A stretch of 64,000 nucleotides of DNA from Amycolatopsis granulosa (GCF_011758745.1 NZ_JAANOV010000001.1:1178001-1242000); one strand, 5' to 3'. Positions 47,579 through 57,555 are shown, numbered from the stretch's first letter. The notes: generated by a model not told the origin, from the sequence alone. Numbers and translations are program-made.

Positions 47579-49834
47579 TTACTTGGCCTCGGCGCCCTCG
47601 GCGGGCGTCTCCTCGGCGCTCTTGGTGCCCTCGGCTGTGTCCTCTTCGTCCTTGACGAGGACGAGGCTGATCTTGCCGCGGTTGTCGATGTCGGCGATCT
47701 CGACGCGAAGCTTGTCGCCCACGTTGACCACGTCCTCGACCTTGCCGATGCGCTTGCCGTTGCCCAGCTTCGAGATGTGGATCAGGCCGTCCTTGCCGGG
47801 CAGCAGCGAGACGAACGCGCCGAACGCGGCCGTCTTCACCACGGTGCCCAGGAAGCGCTCGCCCACCTTCGGCAGCTGCGGGTTCGCGATCGCGTTGATC
47901 TTGCCGATCGCGGCCTCCGCGGACGGGCCGTCGGCCGCGCCCACGTAGATCGTGCCGTCGTCCTCGATCGAGATGTCGGCGCCGGTCTCCTCGGTGATCG
48001 AGTTGATCATCTTGCCCTTCGGGCCGATGACCTCGCCGATCTTGTCGACCGGGATCTTCACGCTGGTCACGCGCGGCGCGTACGGGCTCATCTCGTCCGG
48101 CTGGTCGATGGCCTCGGCCAGCACGTCGAGGATGGTCAGCCGGGCGTCCTTGGCCTGGTTCAGCGCGCCCGCGAGCACGTCCGACGGGATGCCGTCGAGC
48201 TTGGTGTCCAGCTGCAGCGCGGTGATGAAGTCCTTGGTGCCGGCGACCTTGAAGTCCATGTCACCGAAGGCGTCCTCGGCGCCGAGGATGTCGGTCAGCG
48301 CGACATAACGCGTCTCCCCATCCACTTCATCGGACACCAGGCCCATCGCGATGCCCGCGACCGGAGCCTTGAGCGGCACACCGGCGTTGAGCAGCGACAT
48401 GGTGGACGCACACACCGAACCCATCGAGGTGGACCCGTTCGAGCCCAGCGCCTCGGACACCTGCCGGATGGCGTAGGGGAATTCGTCGCGCTTGGGCAGC
48501 ACCGGCACCAGCGCCCGCTCGGCCAGCATGCCGTGGCCGATCTCGCGCCGCTTGGGCGAGCCCACGCGGCCGGTCTCCCCGGTGGAGAACGGCGGGAAGT
48601 TGTAGTGGTGCAGGTACCGCTTCGTCGTCTCCGGCGACAGCGAGTCGATCTGCTGCTCCATGCGCAGCATGTTCAGCGTGGTGACACCCAGGATCTGGGT
48701 CTCGCCGCGCTCGAACAGCGCCGAACCGTGCGCCCGCGGGATGATCGCGACCTCCGCCGAGAGCTGGCGGATGTCGGTGAGGCCGCGGCCGTCGATGCGG
48801 ACCTTGTCCCGCAGGATCCGCTGGCGGATCAGCTTCTTGGTCAGCGCGCGGAACGCGGCGCCGATCTCCTTGTCACGGCCCTCGAACGCCTCGCCCTCGC
48901 CGAGGCCGACCTTGGCCAGCACCGCGGCCTTGACCTCGTCGGTGGCGTTCTCGCGCTCCTGCTTGCCAGCGATGGTCAGCGCCTTGGCCAGGTCCTCGCT
49001 CGCGATGGCGGCCACCGCGTCGTAGGCGTCCTGCTGGTAGGCGGGGAACACCGGGAAGTCGCCGGTCGGCTTGGCGGCCGCGTCGGCCAGCTTCTGCTGC
49101 GCCTCGCACAGCACGCGGATGAACGGCTTGGCGGCCGCGAGGCCCTCGGCCACGGCCTGCTCGGTCGGCGCCGGGGCACCGTCCGAGATCAGGTCCAGCG
49201 TGTTCTCGGTGCCCTCCGCCTCGACCATCATGATCGCGACGTCATCACCGACGACACGGCCGGCGACCACCATGTTGAAGGTCGCCTTCTCCAGCTGCGA
49301 CCAGGTCGGGAACGCGACCCACTGTCCGTCGATCAACGCGACGCGCACGCCACCGATCGGGCCGGAGAACGGCAGCCCACCGATCTGGGTCGAGGCCGAC
49401 GCGGCGTTGATCGCCAGCACGTCGTAGGGGTCCTCGGGGTGCAGGCTCTGCACGGTGACGACGATCTGGATCTCGTTGCGCAGGCCGTCGGCGAACGACG
49501 GGCGCAGCGGCCGGTCGATGAGCCGGCAGGTCAGGATCGCGTCGGTGGAGGGACGGCCCTCGCGGCGGAAGAACGCGCCCGGGATCCGCCCCGCGGCGTA
49601 CATCCGCTCCTCGACGTCCACCGTCAGCGGGAAGAAGTCGAAGTGCTCCTTCGGCTGCTTCGAAGCGGTGGTCGCCGACAGCAGCATGGTCTCTTCGTCC
49701 AGGTAGGCCACGACAGCGCCGGCGGCCTGCCGGGCGAGCCTGCCCGTCTCGAAGCGGATCGTGCGGGTGCCGAACTTGCCGTTGTCGATGACGGCCTCGG
49801 ACTCGTGCACGACAGGTCCGCTTGCTTCGGTCAT
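47579..49834 (-). CDS. pnp: Polynucleotide phosphorylase
   Basis: 751 residues from ATG 49834 (GAGGAG 10 bases upstream). Two RNase PH-like domains, with [12 protein letters not shown] and [11 protein letters not shown] in the first and second, then a KH domain ([15 protein letters not shown]) and an S1 domain ([33 protein letters not shown]), ending in an acidic low-complexity tail. It degrades RNA phosphorolytically and adds tails; in actinobacteria it is also called GpsI. It lies downstream of rpsO, as in most bacteria, and a structured leader (Actino-pnp-like) precedes it. Confidence 0.97.
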   Translation of the reverse strand: MTEASGPVVHESEAVIDNGKFGTRTIRFETGRLARQAAGAVVAYLDEETMLLSATTASKQPKEHFDFFPLTVDVEERMYAAGRIPGAFFRREGRPSTDAILTCRLIDRPLRPSFADGLRNEIQIVVTVQSLHPEDPYDVLAINAASASTQIGGLPFSGPIGGVRVALIDGQWVAFPTWSQLEKATFNMVVAGRVVGDDVAIMMVEAEGTENTLDLISDGAPAPTEQAVAEGLAAAKPFIRVLCEAQQKLADAAAKPTGDFPVFPAYQQDAYDAVAAIASEDLAKALTIAGKQERENATDEVKAAVLAKVGLGEGEAFEGRDKEIGAAFRALTKKLIRQRILRDKVRIDGRGLTDIRQLSAEVAIIPRAHGSALFERGETQILGVTTLNMLRMEQQIDSLSPETTKRYLHHYNFPPFSTGETGRVGSPKRREIGHGMLAERALVPVLPKRDEFPYAIRQVSEALGSNGSTSMGSVCASTMSLLNAGVPLKAPVAGIAMGLVSDEVDGETRYVALTDILGAEDAFGDMDFKVAGTKDFITALQLDTKLDGIPSDVLAGALNQAKDARLTILDVLAEAIDQPDEMSPYAPRVTSVKIPVDKIGEVIGPKGKMINSITEETGADISIEDDGTIYVGAADGPSAEAAIGKINAIANPQLPKVGERFLGTVVKTAAFGAFVSLLPGKDGLIHISKLGNGKRIGKVEDVVNVGDKLRVEIADIDNRGKISLVLVKDEEDTAEGTKSAEETPAEGAEAK

Positions 49835-49842
49835 GTGTAGTT

Positions 49843-50009
49843 GACTCCTCGTTCGTTCGGGCAGCATGCGCCCCGCCCGTGCGGGGCGGCGTCCGAGGAA
49901 CGAGCCGGTCTTCGATCGAAGCCCACGGGACTGCCTCCCGTAGGCCACTACCGAGGACCGGCGTCCTTGCCCTCGAGCGCCTGCCCTTCCTCTTTCTTCC
50001 TCGGATGGA
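49843..50009 (-). ncRNA. Candidate Actino-pnp-type cis-regulatory leader of pnp
   Basis: The pnp 5' region, gene-free for 217 bases, holds at least four hairpins on the leftward transcript: GGAC-GCCG-GTCC, ACGGGA/TCCCGT, CTTCGATCGAAG (49910-49921) and CGCCCCGC/GCGGGGCG (49869-49888), plus a closing CCGAGG/CCTCGG. Actino-pnp is a known RNA motif in this position in actinobacteria, presumed to mediate feedback by PNPase. Assignment is by position and structure; the exact motif boundaries were not verified. Confidence 0.55.
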
Positions 50010-50045
50010 CGAAAGGGGGAGCGACCGTGGTCACTCCCCCTTTCG
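50010..50045 (-). terminator. Hairpin between rpsO and pnp
   Basis: A perfect 12-bp stem (CGAAAGGGGGAG/CTCCCCCTTTCG), with an inner GACC/GGTC pairing, begins 7 bases after the rpsO stop. No U tract on the leftward side, so it may be an RNase-processing site or partial terminator separating rpsO from pnp. Confidence 0.65.
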
Positions 50046-50051
50046 ATCACG

Positions 50052-50321
50052 TCATCGGCGCAAGCCGAGTCGCTGGATCAGCGACCGGTAGCGTTCGATG
50101 TCCACCTTCATCACGTAGTTGAGCAGCCGGCGGCGGCGGCCGACCAGCAGCAACAGGCCGCGACGGGAGTGGTGGTCGTGCTTGTGCGTCTTGAGATGCT
50201 CGGTGAGACCGATGATCCGCTTGGTGAGCAGCGCGACCTGGGCCTCCGGGGACCCGGTGTCGGACTCGTGCAGACCGTACTCGGTCAGAATCGACTTCTT
50301 CTCGTCGGTGGACAGCGCCAC
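50052..50321 (-). CDS. rpsO: 30S ribosomal protein S15
   Basis: 89 residues from GTG 50321 (GAGGAG seven bases upstream). Full S15 pattern: [59 protein letters not shown]. It binds 16S rRNA central domain. The leader contains a small CCCGC/GCGGG hairpin (50357-50371), possibly part of S15 autoregulation. Confidence 0.97.
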   Translation of the reverse strand: MALSTDEKKSILTEYGLHESDTGSPEAQVALLTKRIIGLTEHLKTHKHDHHSRRGLLLLVGRRRRLLNYVMKVDIERYRSLIQRLGLRR

Positions 50322-50434
50322 TGAGTATCTCCTCTGTGTTGTTCTGTGCCGTGAGGCCCGCTGGACGCGGGTAGACGGTCGCGGCCGCCACGGACTGCAG
50401 CCGGACCCGGTGATTCAGGGTATCAGGGTGCGCA

Positions 50435-50944
50435 CTACCTGGCCTGCTGGGACAGCGGGAACCGCTCGACCACCGCATACCGGGTGCCCCCGGCGCCCCG
50501 GGCGGACCGCATCAGCACCGCCTCCCGGGCGGTCCACGTCTCGCTGCGGTAGCCCGCCAGCAGCCGGAGCAGTTCCGGCGGCACCGCGGCCCGGGTGCGT
50601 GCCAGGGTCAGGTGCGGCAGGTACGCCCGGCCACCGTCGGCATCACCGGCGCCGGCCGCCTGGCCCAGCTGGACGATCCCCTCGCCGTGCACCTGCACGT
50701 AGAGGACCCGGGTGAACGTGCCCGCTCCTTCCAACCGGATCCGGGGCGCCGGCATTCCCGCCAGCCGCGGCCGCAGCCAGCCGGCGCGGGCGGTGGCCTC
50801 GTCCTGGCCGTAGAAGGCGAGCGTGACGTGCCAGCTCTCCGGCGGACTCCAGCGCACCCCCGCCGTGCGGGGCAGGCCGCCGACCACGTCGGCCAGCGAC
50901 TCCACGACGGCCGCCGGCGGCAGGACCGCGGAGAACAGCGCCAC
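50435..50944 (-). CDS. thpR: RNA 2',3'-cyclic phosphodiesterase (ThpR/LigT)
   Basis: 169 residues from GTG 50944, 3 bases after the upstream regulator stop. Two HxTL motifs (HVTLAFYG at about residue 39 and PHLTLAR at about 110) mark the 2H phosphoesterase fold. It hydrolyses 2',3'-cyclic ends of RNA fragments. Together with the upstream XRE gene it forms a small operon between rpsO and ribF. The gap 50322-50434 is the rpsO promoter region. Confidence 0.92.
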   Translation of the reverse strand: MALFSAVLPPAAVVESLADVVGGLPRTAGVRWSPPESWHVTLAFYGQDEATARAGWLRPRLAGMPAPRIRLEGAGTFTRVLYVQVHGEGIVQLGQAAGAGDADGGRAYLPHLTLARTRAAVPPELLRLLAGYRSETWTAREAVLMRSARGAGGTRYAVVERFPLSQQAR

Positions 50945-50947
50945 GCC

Positions 50948-51427
50948 TCAGGCCTGCTGCCCGGCGCGGCGGAGCAGGTCGGCCAGCGCCGGGAACTCCT
51001 CGTCCAGCCGCTTCGCGGCCTCGACCAGGTCCTCGTCCTCGGCGATGTCGCGCAGCGCGGACAGCGCCGCCCGCTCCTCGGACAGCGCGTGGACCGGGAA
51101 GGTGTCGCGCCCCACGGTGGGCCGCGCGTCGCGCACGTCCTCCAGCGCCGCCATCAGGGCTTCGGGGTGGCCGGCGGCGACCTCCGGGATCAGGCACTTG
51201 CGCTCGAGCATGATCATCCGGGCGAGCACCACCGGGTTGCCGATCTTGGCGCGCCGGCCGCTCATCACCTGGCTCAGCATCGGCGCGCTGATGCCCAGCA
51301 CCTCGGCCAGGTAGGCCTGCGACACGTTGAACGCGACCACGAGACGGCGCACCCGGTCGCCCAGCGGTTCGCCGTACCACTCCCTTTGCAGAGCGATGTT
51401 CCGCTGGACGATCTTGTGGTCATCCAC
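50948..51427 (-). CDS. XRE-type helix-turn-helix protein
   Basis: 159 residues from GTG 51427 (GGGAG upstream). HTH region LRDRVRRLVVAFNVSQAYLAEVLGISAPMLSQVMSGRRAKIGNPVVLARM (XRE-like, about residues 25-70), followed by a helical C-terminus (EDVRDARPTVGRDTFPVHALSEERAALSALRDIAEDEDL) of the type seen in actinobacterial regulators adjacent to ribF/truB. The role is not established. Confidence 0.86.
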   Translation of the reverse strand: MDDHKIVQRNIALQREWYGEPLGDRVRRLVVAFNVSQAYLAEVLGISAPMLSQVMSGRRAKIGNPVVLARMIMLERKCLIPEVAAGHPEALMAALEDVRDARPTVGRDTFPVHALSEERAALSALRDIAEDEDLVEAAKRLDEEFPALADLLRRAGQQA

Positions 51428-51495
51428 GTGCGTGCTCCCTGCTCTCCCCTGACAGTTCCGGCACCGCCCACCCATCTTGCCAGGCCGGATCGGAC

Positions 51496-51528
51496 GTGCG
51501 CGGCGAAATCCCCCAGCGATCCGCGCAC
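51496..51528 (-). terminator. Hairpin downstream of ribF
   Basis: GTGCGCGG/CCGCGCAC perfect 8-bp stem with a 17-base loop, between the ribF stop and the XRE start. No U tract. Confidence 0.4.
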
Positions 51529-51542
51529 GCGCACCGGAGCGC

Positions 51543-52514
51543 TCAGCCGTCGAGACCGAGGACCGCCCGCGTCCGGCGCACGTCGTCGCCGATCTCCTCG
51601 ACCAGGTCGTCGACCGAGGTGAACCGCACCATGTCCCGCAGCCGGTCGACGAAGTCCAGCGAGACGTGCTGGCCGTAGAAGTCCTCGTCGACGTCGAGCA
51701 CGAACGCCTCGACCGTGCGCTCGCGACCGGAGAAGGTCGGGTTGGTGCCGACCGAGACCGCCGCCGGCAGCAGCCGCCCGGGCTGCTTGTCGCGCACGAA
51801 CCAGCAGGCGTAGACACCGTCGGCGGGCACCGCCGCGAACCGCGGCGTGGAGAGATTGGCCGTGGGATAGCCCAGGTCGTGGCCGCGGCCGTCCCCGCGG
51901 ACGACGATGCCTTCCAGGCGGTGCGGCCGTCCCAGCGCCTCGGCTGCCGCGACGACATCCCCGGCGTCGATGCACGACCGCACGTAGGTCGAGGAGAAGG
52001 TGATCTCGCCGGCGTCGGTCGTCTCGCCCTCCGCCGCGGCTCCGCCCTGCAGCTCGGCGCCGTAGGTGGCGAAACCGAAGCGGCGGCCCAGCTCCTTCAG
52101 CAGCGGCACGGTGCCGGCGGCCTTGTGGCCGAAGGTGAAGTTCTCCCCCACCACCACGGCCGCCGCGTGCAACCGGTCGACCAGCACCTCGTGCACGAAC
52201 TCGTCCGCGGTCAACCGCGACAACTCGAGGGTGAACGGCAGCACGCAGAACACGTCGATGCCCAGCTGCTCGACCAGCTCCGCCTTGCGGCGCAGCGTGG
52301 TCAGCTGCGCCGGGTGGCTGCCCGGGCGGATCACCTCGGACGGGTGCGGATCGAAGGTCAGCATCACGCTGGGCAGGTTGCGGTGCTTGGCCACCTCGAC
52401 CGTCTTCGCGATCAGCGCCTGATGCCCGCGGTGCACCCCGTCGAACACGCCGATCGTGACCACGCAGCGTCCCCACCCGCCGGGAAGATCAGCCAGTCCT
52501 CGCCACCTCTGCAC
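51543..52514 (-). CDS. ribF: Bifunctional riboflavin kinase/FAD synthetase
   Basis: 323 residues from GTG 52514. FAD synthetase N-domain with nucleotidyltransferase GVFDGVHRGHQ and ISTTY-like FSSTYVRSCIDAGDV; C-terminal riboflavin kinase with GIVVRGDGRGHDLGYPTAN and VSVGTNPTF (the PTAN and GTNPTF motifs). It makes FMN then FAD. TACGCT (52521-52526, minus strand) lies six bases before the GTG. Downstream of truB, typical of actinobacteria. An in-frame ATG further upstream is not preferred. Confidence 0.95.
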   Translation of the reverse strand: MQRWRGLADLPGGWGRCVVTIGVFDGVHRGHQALIAKTVEVAKHRNLPSVMLTFDPHPSEVIRPGSHPAQLTTLRRKAELVEQLGIDVFCVLPFTLELSRLTADEFVHEVLVDRLHAAAVVVGENFTFGHKAAGTVPLLKELGRRFGFATYGAELQGGAAAEGETTDAGEITFSSTYVRSCIDAGDVVAAAEALGRPHRLEGIVVRGDGRGHDLGYPTANLSTPRFAAVPADGVYACWFVRDKQPGRLLPAAVSVGTNPTFSGRERTVEAFVLDVDEDFYGQHVSLDFVDRLRDMVRFTSVDDLVEEIGDDVRRTRAVLGLDG

Positions 52515-52573
52515 GCACGCAGCGTACTGCCGCGCGTCGCGCGTCCGTGGAGGGTGGGGGGAGCGGCCGGCCC

Positions 52574-53485
52574 TCACGCCGGTGCGAGCACCACCACGGA
52601 GCGGGCCACGCCACCCGCGTCCACCGCGAGCGCCAGCGCGTGACCGTCGGGATCGAACACGCCGTAGGTGCCGGCCAGGCCGGACGCGCGCACCTGCTGT
52701 CCGTACCGGACCGCCCGGGCCGTGGCCGCATCGACCTGGTAGCGCGGGAACGCCGCGGCGACCGCGCTGTCCAGGTCGAGCGACAGCTCCGGTTTCTCCT
52801 CCAGCTGCTCCAGGGTGCGCGCGGCGGCCAGGCCGAACGGACCGACGGTCGTGCGGCGCAACGCGGCCAGATGACCGCCGACACCGAGGGCGTGCCCGAG
52901 ATCACGGGCCAGCGCCCGCACGTAGGTGCCCGAGGAGCACTCGACGACCGCGTCCAGCTCGATGCGGCCGGCCTCGCGGCGGGTGGCGAGCAGGTCGAAC
53001 CGGTGCACGGTGACCGGCCGCGGCTTGAGCGCGACCTCCTCCCCGGCGCGCACCCGCGCATAGGCCCGCTTGCCGGCGATCTTGACCGCGCTCACCGCAC
53101 TGGGCACCTGCTGGATCTCGCCGGTCAACGCGGCGACAGCCCCGGCGATCACGTCGTCGGTGACGGCGGCCAGCGCGCCCGGATCCGCGGTGCCGAGTGG
53201 TTCGCCCTCCGCGTCGTCGGTGGTGGTCGCCGTCCCCAGCGCCAGCGTGGCGAGGTAGGTCTTGCGGTCCAGCGCCAGGTGGCCGAGCAGCTTCGTCGCC
53301 CGCTCGACACCCAGCACCAGCACACCGGTGGCCATCGGGTCGAGGGTGCCGGCGTGGCCGACCTTGCGGGTGCCCATGATCCGGCGCACCCGCGCCACCA
53401 CGTCGTGGGAGGTCATGCCCGGTGGTTTGTCCACCACGAGCAGACCGGGCGGGGGCGCGGGGCGTCGGGTCTTCGGCTGGGACAC
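52574..53485 (-). CDS. truB: tRNA pseudouridine-55 synthase
   Basis: 303 residues from GTG 53485. Catalytic Asp in RKVGHAGTLDPMATGVL (about residue 49), LLVVDKPPGMTSHDVV at the N-terminus and VECSSGTYVRALARDLG in the core are the TruB signatures, with a short PUA-like C-terminus. It modifies U55 in the T-loop of tRNA. It lies directly upstream of ribF, followed by an MFS gene on its other side. Confidence 0.96.
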   Translation of the reverse strand: MSQPKTRRPAPPPGLLVVDKPPGMTSHDVVARVRRIMGTRKVGHAGTLDPMATGVLVLGVERATKLLGHLALDRKTYLATLALGTATTTDDAEGEPLGTADPGALAAVTDDVIAGAVAALTGEIQQVPSAVSAVKIAGKRAYARVRAGEEVALKPRPVTVHRFDLLATRREAGRIELDAVVECSSGTYVRALARDLGHALGVGGHLAALRRTTVGPFGLAAARTLEQLEEKPELSLDLDSAVAAAFPRYQVDAATARAVRYGQQVRASGLAGTYGVFDPDGHALALAVDAGGVARSVVVLAPA

Positions 53486-53509
53486 GGCTGGACACCTTAC
53501 GGGGCGCGG

Positions 53510-54841
53510 TTACGCCGGTGCCGGCACCTTCCGGGTCGCGGCGTCCCAGACGTGCCGGCGCACCTGCACCGGCACCTGCTCGCCCCGCTCCTGCGCGGCG
53601 AACAGCTCGGCACGGGCACGCAGCCACCACACCAGCATCCGGGACGTGCCCAGGACCAGCAGCGCGACGACCGCCAACAGCGCCAGCCGGAACTGCCCGC
53701 CGGTGAGCTGCAGCAGCACCCCGATCACGAGCGCGGTGACCGTGGTGGCGACGAACCCGCCGACGTTGACCACGCCCGTCGCGGTTCCCACCCGGGACAG
53801 CGGGTTGTAGTCGCGGGCCAGCGCGAACCCGATCATCGACGCCGGTCCGCCCAGGGACAGGAACGCGAACGCGGGCACGAGCACGCCGACCGGGATCTGC
53901 CCCGGCCAGCTCAGCAGCACCGCCCACACCGCCGCGGCACCGGCGAGGTAGGCGAGCACCAGCGGCATCCGCGTGCCCGGCCGGGCGGAGATGACGCTGC
54001 CGACCAGCGGACCGCCGATCATCGAGCCGAACACGAACACGGTCAGCAGCGCGCTCGCGGTGGCGGCCGGGCGGCCCTGGCCCTGCACCAGGAACGGCAC
54101 GCCCCACAACAGGGTCAGCACGTTCGGGGCGAACATCGTGGAGAAGTGCACCCAGAAGCCCAGGCGGGTGCCCGGGACGCGCCAGGCCGTGCGGATCTGG
54201 CGCGCCAGCTGCCGCGCGTCGACCGGGCCGGCCTTCGGGGTGGCGCCGGACGGCGTGTCCCGGACCCGGCCGGCGACGACCGCGGCGTAGACCGCGGTGA
54301 TCAGGCCGGCCGCGAGGAACGTCGGCGTCCAGCCCGGACCCGCGAGCAGCAGGGTGAGCGGAACGGTCGCGGCGAGGTTGCCGAGGAAGCCGATCGCGGT
54401 GGTGAAGCTGGTGACGACGGCGTACTGGCGGCCCGGGAAGTGCGCGGCGATCAGGCGCAGCACGCTGACGAACGTGAGCGCGTCGCCGAACCCGAGCACC
54501 CCGCGGGCGAGCAGGCCCAGCGCATAGCTGCCGGCGAGGGCGACCAGGACCTGGCCCAGGCCGAGGAAGAGCAGCGCGGCGGTGAGCACCTTGCGCGGGC
54601 CGAAGCGGTCGACGAGGACACCGGTCGGGATCTGCATCGCGGCGTAGACGCCGACCTGCAGGACGGTGAACGTGGACAGTGCGGCGGCGCCGACCCCGAA
54701 CCGGTCGGCGGCTTCCAGGCCGGCGACCCCGAACGAGGTGCGGTGGAAGACGGAGAGGAGGTAGACGATGGCGGCGGTGAACCAGATGAGCCACGACCGG
54801 CGGCTGGCCTTGCCGGTCACGGGTGCCTGCTGCGGCGGCAC
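53510..54841 (-). CDS. MFS transporter, metabolite:H+ symporter-like
   Basis: 443 residues from GTG 54841, twelve helices. It opens with RSWLIWFTAAIVYLLSVFHRTSFGVAGLEA and has the loop 2-3 motif TGVLVDRFGPRKVLTAA, typical of anion:cation symporters; ARDYNPLSRVGTATGVVNVGGFVATTVTAL in helix 10-11 is a family feature. It ends 24 bases before the truB start. The upstream gap (54842-55026) has a CCCGTTACCGGGG-type repeat but no gene. Substrate unknown. Confidence 0.87.
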   Translation of the reverse strand: MPPQQAPVTGKASRRSWLIWFTAAIVYLLSVFHRTSFGVAGLEAADRFGVGAAALSTFTVLQVGVYAAMQIPTGVLVDRFGPRKVLTAALLFLGLGQVLVALAGSYALGLLARGVLGFGDALTFVSVLRLIAAHFPGRQYAVVTSFTTAIGFLGNLAATVPLTLLLAGPGWTPTFLAAGLITAVYAAVVAGRVRDTPSGATPKAGPVDARQLARQIRTAWRVPGTRLGFWVHFSTMFAPNVLTLLWGVPFLVQGQGRPAATASALLTVFVFGSMIGGPLVGSVISARPGTRMPLVLAYLAGAAAVWAVLLSWPGQIPVGVLVPAFAFLSLGGPASMIGFALARDYNPLSRVGTATGVVNVGGFVATTVTALVIGVLLQLTGGQFRLALLAVVALLVLGTSRMLVWWLRARAELFAAQERGEQVPVQVRRHVWDAATRKVPAPA

Positions 54842-55026
54842 GAGGAATTCCTCCCGAGGGTTGGACGGCGAAACGGCACGGGGACGCCCGCATCGCCGTC
54901 CCGGGAGTGATATCGCCGATGCCGGGCCGATACTTACCCGTTACCGGGGTGTTTTCAGCCACAGGGCGTAGCGGGATCACCCGATCGCCCCAGTCCGTCG
55001 GGCGCGAACCGCCCGCCGGCGAGGCA

Positions 55027-56349
55027 TCACCGCACCGCGCCGAGCACCGTCCACCGGTCCGAGCGCCAGCGGGCCACCACGGCGGACAGGCGCAGCACCA
55101 TGAACAGCGACAGCCCGGTCCAGATGCCGGTCAGCCCCCAGCCCAGGCCGAGCGACGCCCAGACCAGTGGCAGGAACCCGAGGGCGGCGCTGGCCAGCGT
55201 CGCGGTGCGGAGGAAGGCCGCGTCGCCCGCGCCGAGGAGCACCCCGTCCAGCGCGAACACCACCCCGGCGACCGGCTGCAGGGCCACGAAGAACCACCAG
55301 GCGTGCGGCACCTCACCCAGCACCCCCGGGTCCGAGGTGAACGCGTGCGGCAGTACCGGCGAGACCACCGCGAACACCACCCCGAGCACGCAGCCCATGA
55401 CGAGCCCGTACCGGGTGATCTGCCCGGCCACCCCGCGCGCCTGCCGCGCCGATCCCGCCCCCAGCGCCGCACCAACCAGCGACTGGGCGGCGATCGCGAC
55501 CGAATCGAGCACGAGTGAGAGGAACGTCCACAACTGGAGCACGATCTGGTGCGCCCCGACAGCGTCGGTCGAGGTACGGGCCGCCACGGCCGCGGCGGAC
55601 ACGAAGCACGCCTGGAACGCGAGGCTGCGCAGCACCAGGTCGCGGCCCAGGCCGAGCTGGGCGCGCATGACCTTCGGCCGCGGCGCCAGCGGCACCTTCT
55701 CGGCCACCAGCGCACGCAGGAACAGCCCGGCGCTGATCACCTGGGCGGCGACGTTCGCGACCGCGGAGCCCGTGAGCCCCCAGCCGGCGACGTAGACCAG
55801 CAGCGGGCACAGCACGGCCGAGATGCCGTTGCCCGCCAGGACGTAGCGCAACGGGCGGACGGTGTCCTGCACCCCGCGCATCCAGCCGTTGCCCGCCATC
55901 GTGACCAGGATCAGCGGCGCCCCGCACAACGCGATCCGCAGCCAGGACACGGCCTGCGCCGCGACCTCGTCACTGCCGGAGAGCAGCCGCGCGACGGGCC
56001 CGGCCAGCAGCTGCCCGGCGATCAGCACGAACAGGCCCACGACCAGCGCCAGCCAGGTGGCTTGTACACCTTCGCCGACCGCCTCCGCCCGGCGTCCCGC
56101 GCCGTGCAGGCGGGCGGTCCGCGAGGTGGTGCCGTAGGACAGGAACGTCAGCTGGGTCGAGACCTGGGCCAGCACGACGCCGCCGACCGCGAGCCCGGCC
56201 AGCGGCAGCGCCCCGAGGTGCCCGACGACCGCCGTGTCGACCAGGACGTACAACGGCTCGGCCGCCAGCACCCCCAGGGCCGGGACCGCCAGCCCCAGAA
56301 CGCGCCGGGCGGGCACCTTCTCCCCGGCGGCTTCCACGGTTTCGGACAC
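55027..56349 (-). CDS. MATE-family efflux transporter (DinF-like)
   Basis: 440 residues from GTG 56349, twelve helices in two halves. It starts ARRVLGLAVPALGVLAAEPLYVLVDTAVVGHLG, the DinF pattern, with SVVQ-like SGSDEVAAQAVSWLRIALCGAP and DAVGAHQIVLQLWTFLSLVLDSVAIAAQSLVGAALG in the second half. It exports cationic drugs or lipids with H+ or Na+. TAACCT six bases before the GTG (minus strand, 56356-56361) suggests leaderless transcription. It follows nrnA, matching mycobacterial Rv2837c-Rv2836c (nrnA-dinF). Confidence 0.92.
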   Translation of the reverse strand: MSETVEAAGEKVPARRVLGLAVPALGVLAAEPLYVLVDTAVVGHLGALPLAGLAVGGVVLAQVSTQLTFLSYGTTSRTARLHGAGRRAEAVGEGVQATWLALVVGLFVLIAGQLLAGPVARLLSGSDEVAAQAVSWLRIALCGAPLILVTMAGNGWMRGVQDTVRPLRYVLAGNGISAVLCPLLVYVAGWGLTGSAVANVAAQVISAGLFLRALVAEKVPLAPRPKVMRAQLGLGRDLVLRSLAFQACFVSAAAVAARTSTDAVGAHQIVLQLWTFLSLVLDSVAIAAQSLVGAALGAGSARQARGVAGQITRYGLVMGCVLGVVFAVVSPVLPHAFTSDPGVLGEVPHAWWFFVALQPVAGVVFALDGVLLGAGDAAFLRTATLASAALGFLPLVWASLGLGWGLTGIWTGLSLFMVLRLSAVVARWRSDRWTVLGAVR

Positions 56350-56453
56350 CCCCGCAGGTTAACCGGAGCCACCGACAAGATCGCCCACGCCGAGGACCGG
56401 CCCGCCACCTCAGCCCCGACCCACCCCGACCGCCCAACTCACCACCCGGAACG

Positions 56454-56480
56454 GCGAACACGGCGTGCGGGCGTGTTCGC
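56454..56480 (-). terminator. Hairpin downstream of nrnA
   Basis: Perfect 9-bp stem GCGAACACG/CGTGTTCGC with a 9-base loop in the 210-base gap between the MATE and nrnA genes. No U tract; the rest of the gap holds G/C-rich sequence without a gene. Confidence 0.5.
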
Positions 56481-56559
56481 TGATCGCGGCGGCGTGTTTG
56501 CCGCTTGTCGCGGCGGGTTGGCTGGTGCGGGCGGCGTCCACGCCAGCCACGGGGACGGC

Positions 56560-57549
56560 TCAGTTCAGCAGCGGCGCCTCCGCCAGGGCACGCCGCACCA
56601 GGGCCAGCCCCTCCTCGGCGGTGCCGTGGACCGTGCAGCCCGCCGCGAGCCGGTGGCCGCCGCCGCCGAGGCTGCGCGCCGCCTGGGACACGTCGATCTT
56701 GCCGATCGCGCGGAACGACACCGACCACTCCCCCGGCGCCTGCTCCTTGAGCACCACCGCGACCTCGGCCTCCCGCGTCGAGCGGATCACGTCGACCACA
56801 CCCTCGACCTCCTCCAGCCGCACCGAGGCCGCCACCTCCGCGGTCACCACCGCGTGCACCAGCCCGAAACCCTGCGCCGCGTCCGGTTCCAGCCGCGCCG
56901 TCGCCAGCACCGCGGACAGCATCGGCAGCCACGCGAACGGGTGATCATCGATCACCTCGCGGGCCAGCCGGTCCGGGTCCACCCCGGCCTCCAGCAACCG
57001 GGCCGCCGCCCGGTGGGTCGACGGCCGCGCCCGGCGGAAGCCGCCGGTGTCGGTCACCAGCCCGGCGTAGAGGCACCGCGCGATCGGCTCGTCGAGCGGC
57101 ACCCCCATCTCGTCCAGCAGTGCGAGCACCAGCACCGCGGTGGCCTCCGCGGTGTCGTCGACGAGGTGGACCGTGCCGTAGCGCAGGTTGGACGCGTGGT
57201 GGTCCACCACGAGCACCTCGCCCGCCGCGTCCAGCAGCCCGGCGAGCGTGCCCAGCCGGGACGGGCTCGGCGTGTCCAGGCACACCAGCAACCCCGCCGA
57301 CGGCGGGACCTCGGCGGCCGGGACCACGAGGTTGTCCACGTCGAGGCCGCGCAGGCTCTCCGGCACCTCCGCCGGCTCGGCGAAGGACACGCGCACGGTC
57401 GCGCCGCGCCGCGATAGCGCGCGTCCCAGGGCCAGTGCGCTGCCGAGTGCGTCGGCGTCCGGGCGGACGTGGGCCAGCAGGGTGACGTCGGTCGCTTCCC
57501 GCAGCAGCGCGGCGGCGCGCGGGAAGTCGAGCGGGGCGGAGGTGCTCAT
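56560..57549 (-). CDS. nrnA: DHH-family nanoRNase/pAp phosphatase NrnA
   Basis: 329 residues from ATG 57549. DHH motifs HVRPDADALGSALAL (I), LVCLDTP, VVDHHASN (III) and the DHHA1 block GGGGHRLAAG at the C-terminus are intact. It degrades short oligoribonucleotides and dephosphorylates pAp. The ATG is six bases after TAGCTT on the minus strand (57556-57561); that hexamer overlaps the -10 of the divergent gene. Mycobacterial Rv2837c is the counterpart. Confidence 0.94.
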   Translation of the reverse strand: MSTSAPLDFPRAAALLREATDVTLLAHVRPDADALGSALALGRALSRRGATVRVSFAEPAEVPESLRGLDVDNLVVPAAEVPPSAGLLVCLDTPSPSRLGTLAGLLDAAGEVLVVDHHASNLRYGTVHLVDDTAEATAVLVLALLDEMGVPLDEPIARCLYAGLVTDTGGFRRARPSTHRAAARLLEAGVDPDRLAREVIDDHPFAWLPMLSAVLATARLEPDAAQGFGLVHAVVTAEVAASVRLEEVEGVVDVIRSTREAEVAVVLKEQAPGEWSVSFRAIGKIDVSQAARSLGGGGHRLAAGCTVHGTAEEGLALVRRALAEAPLLN

Positions 57550-57555
57550 GCGGGC

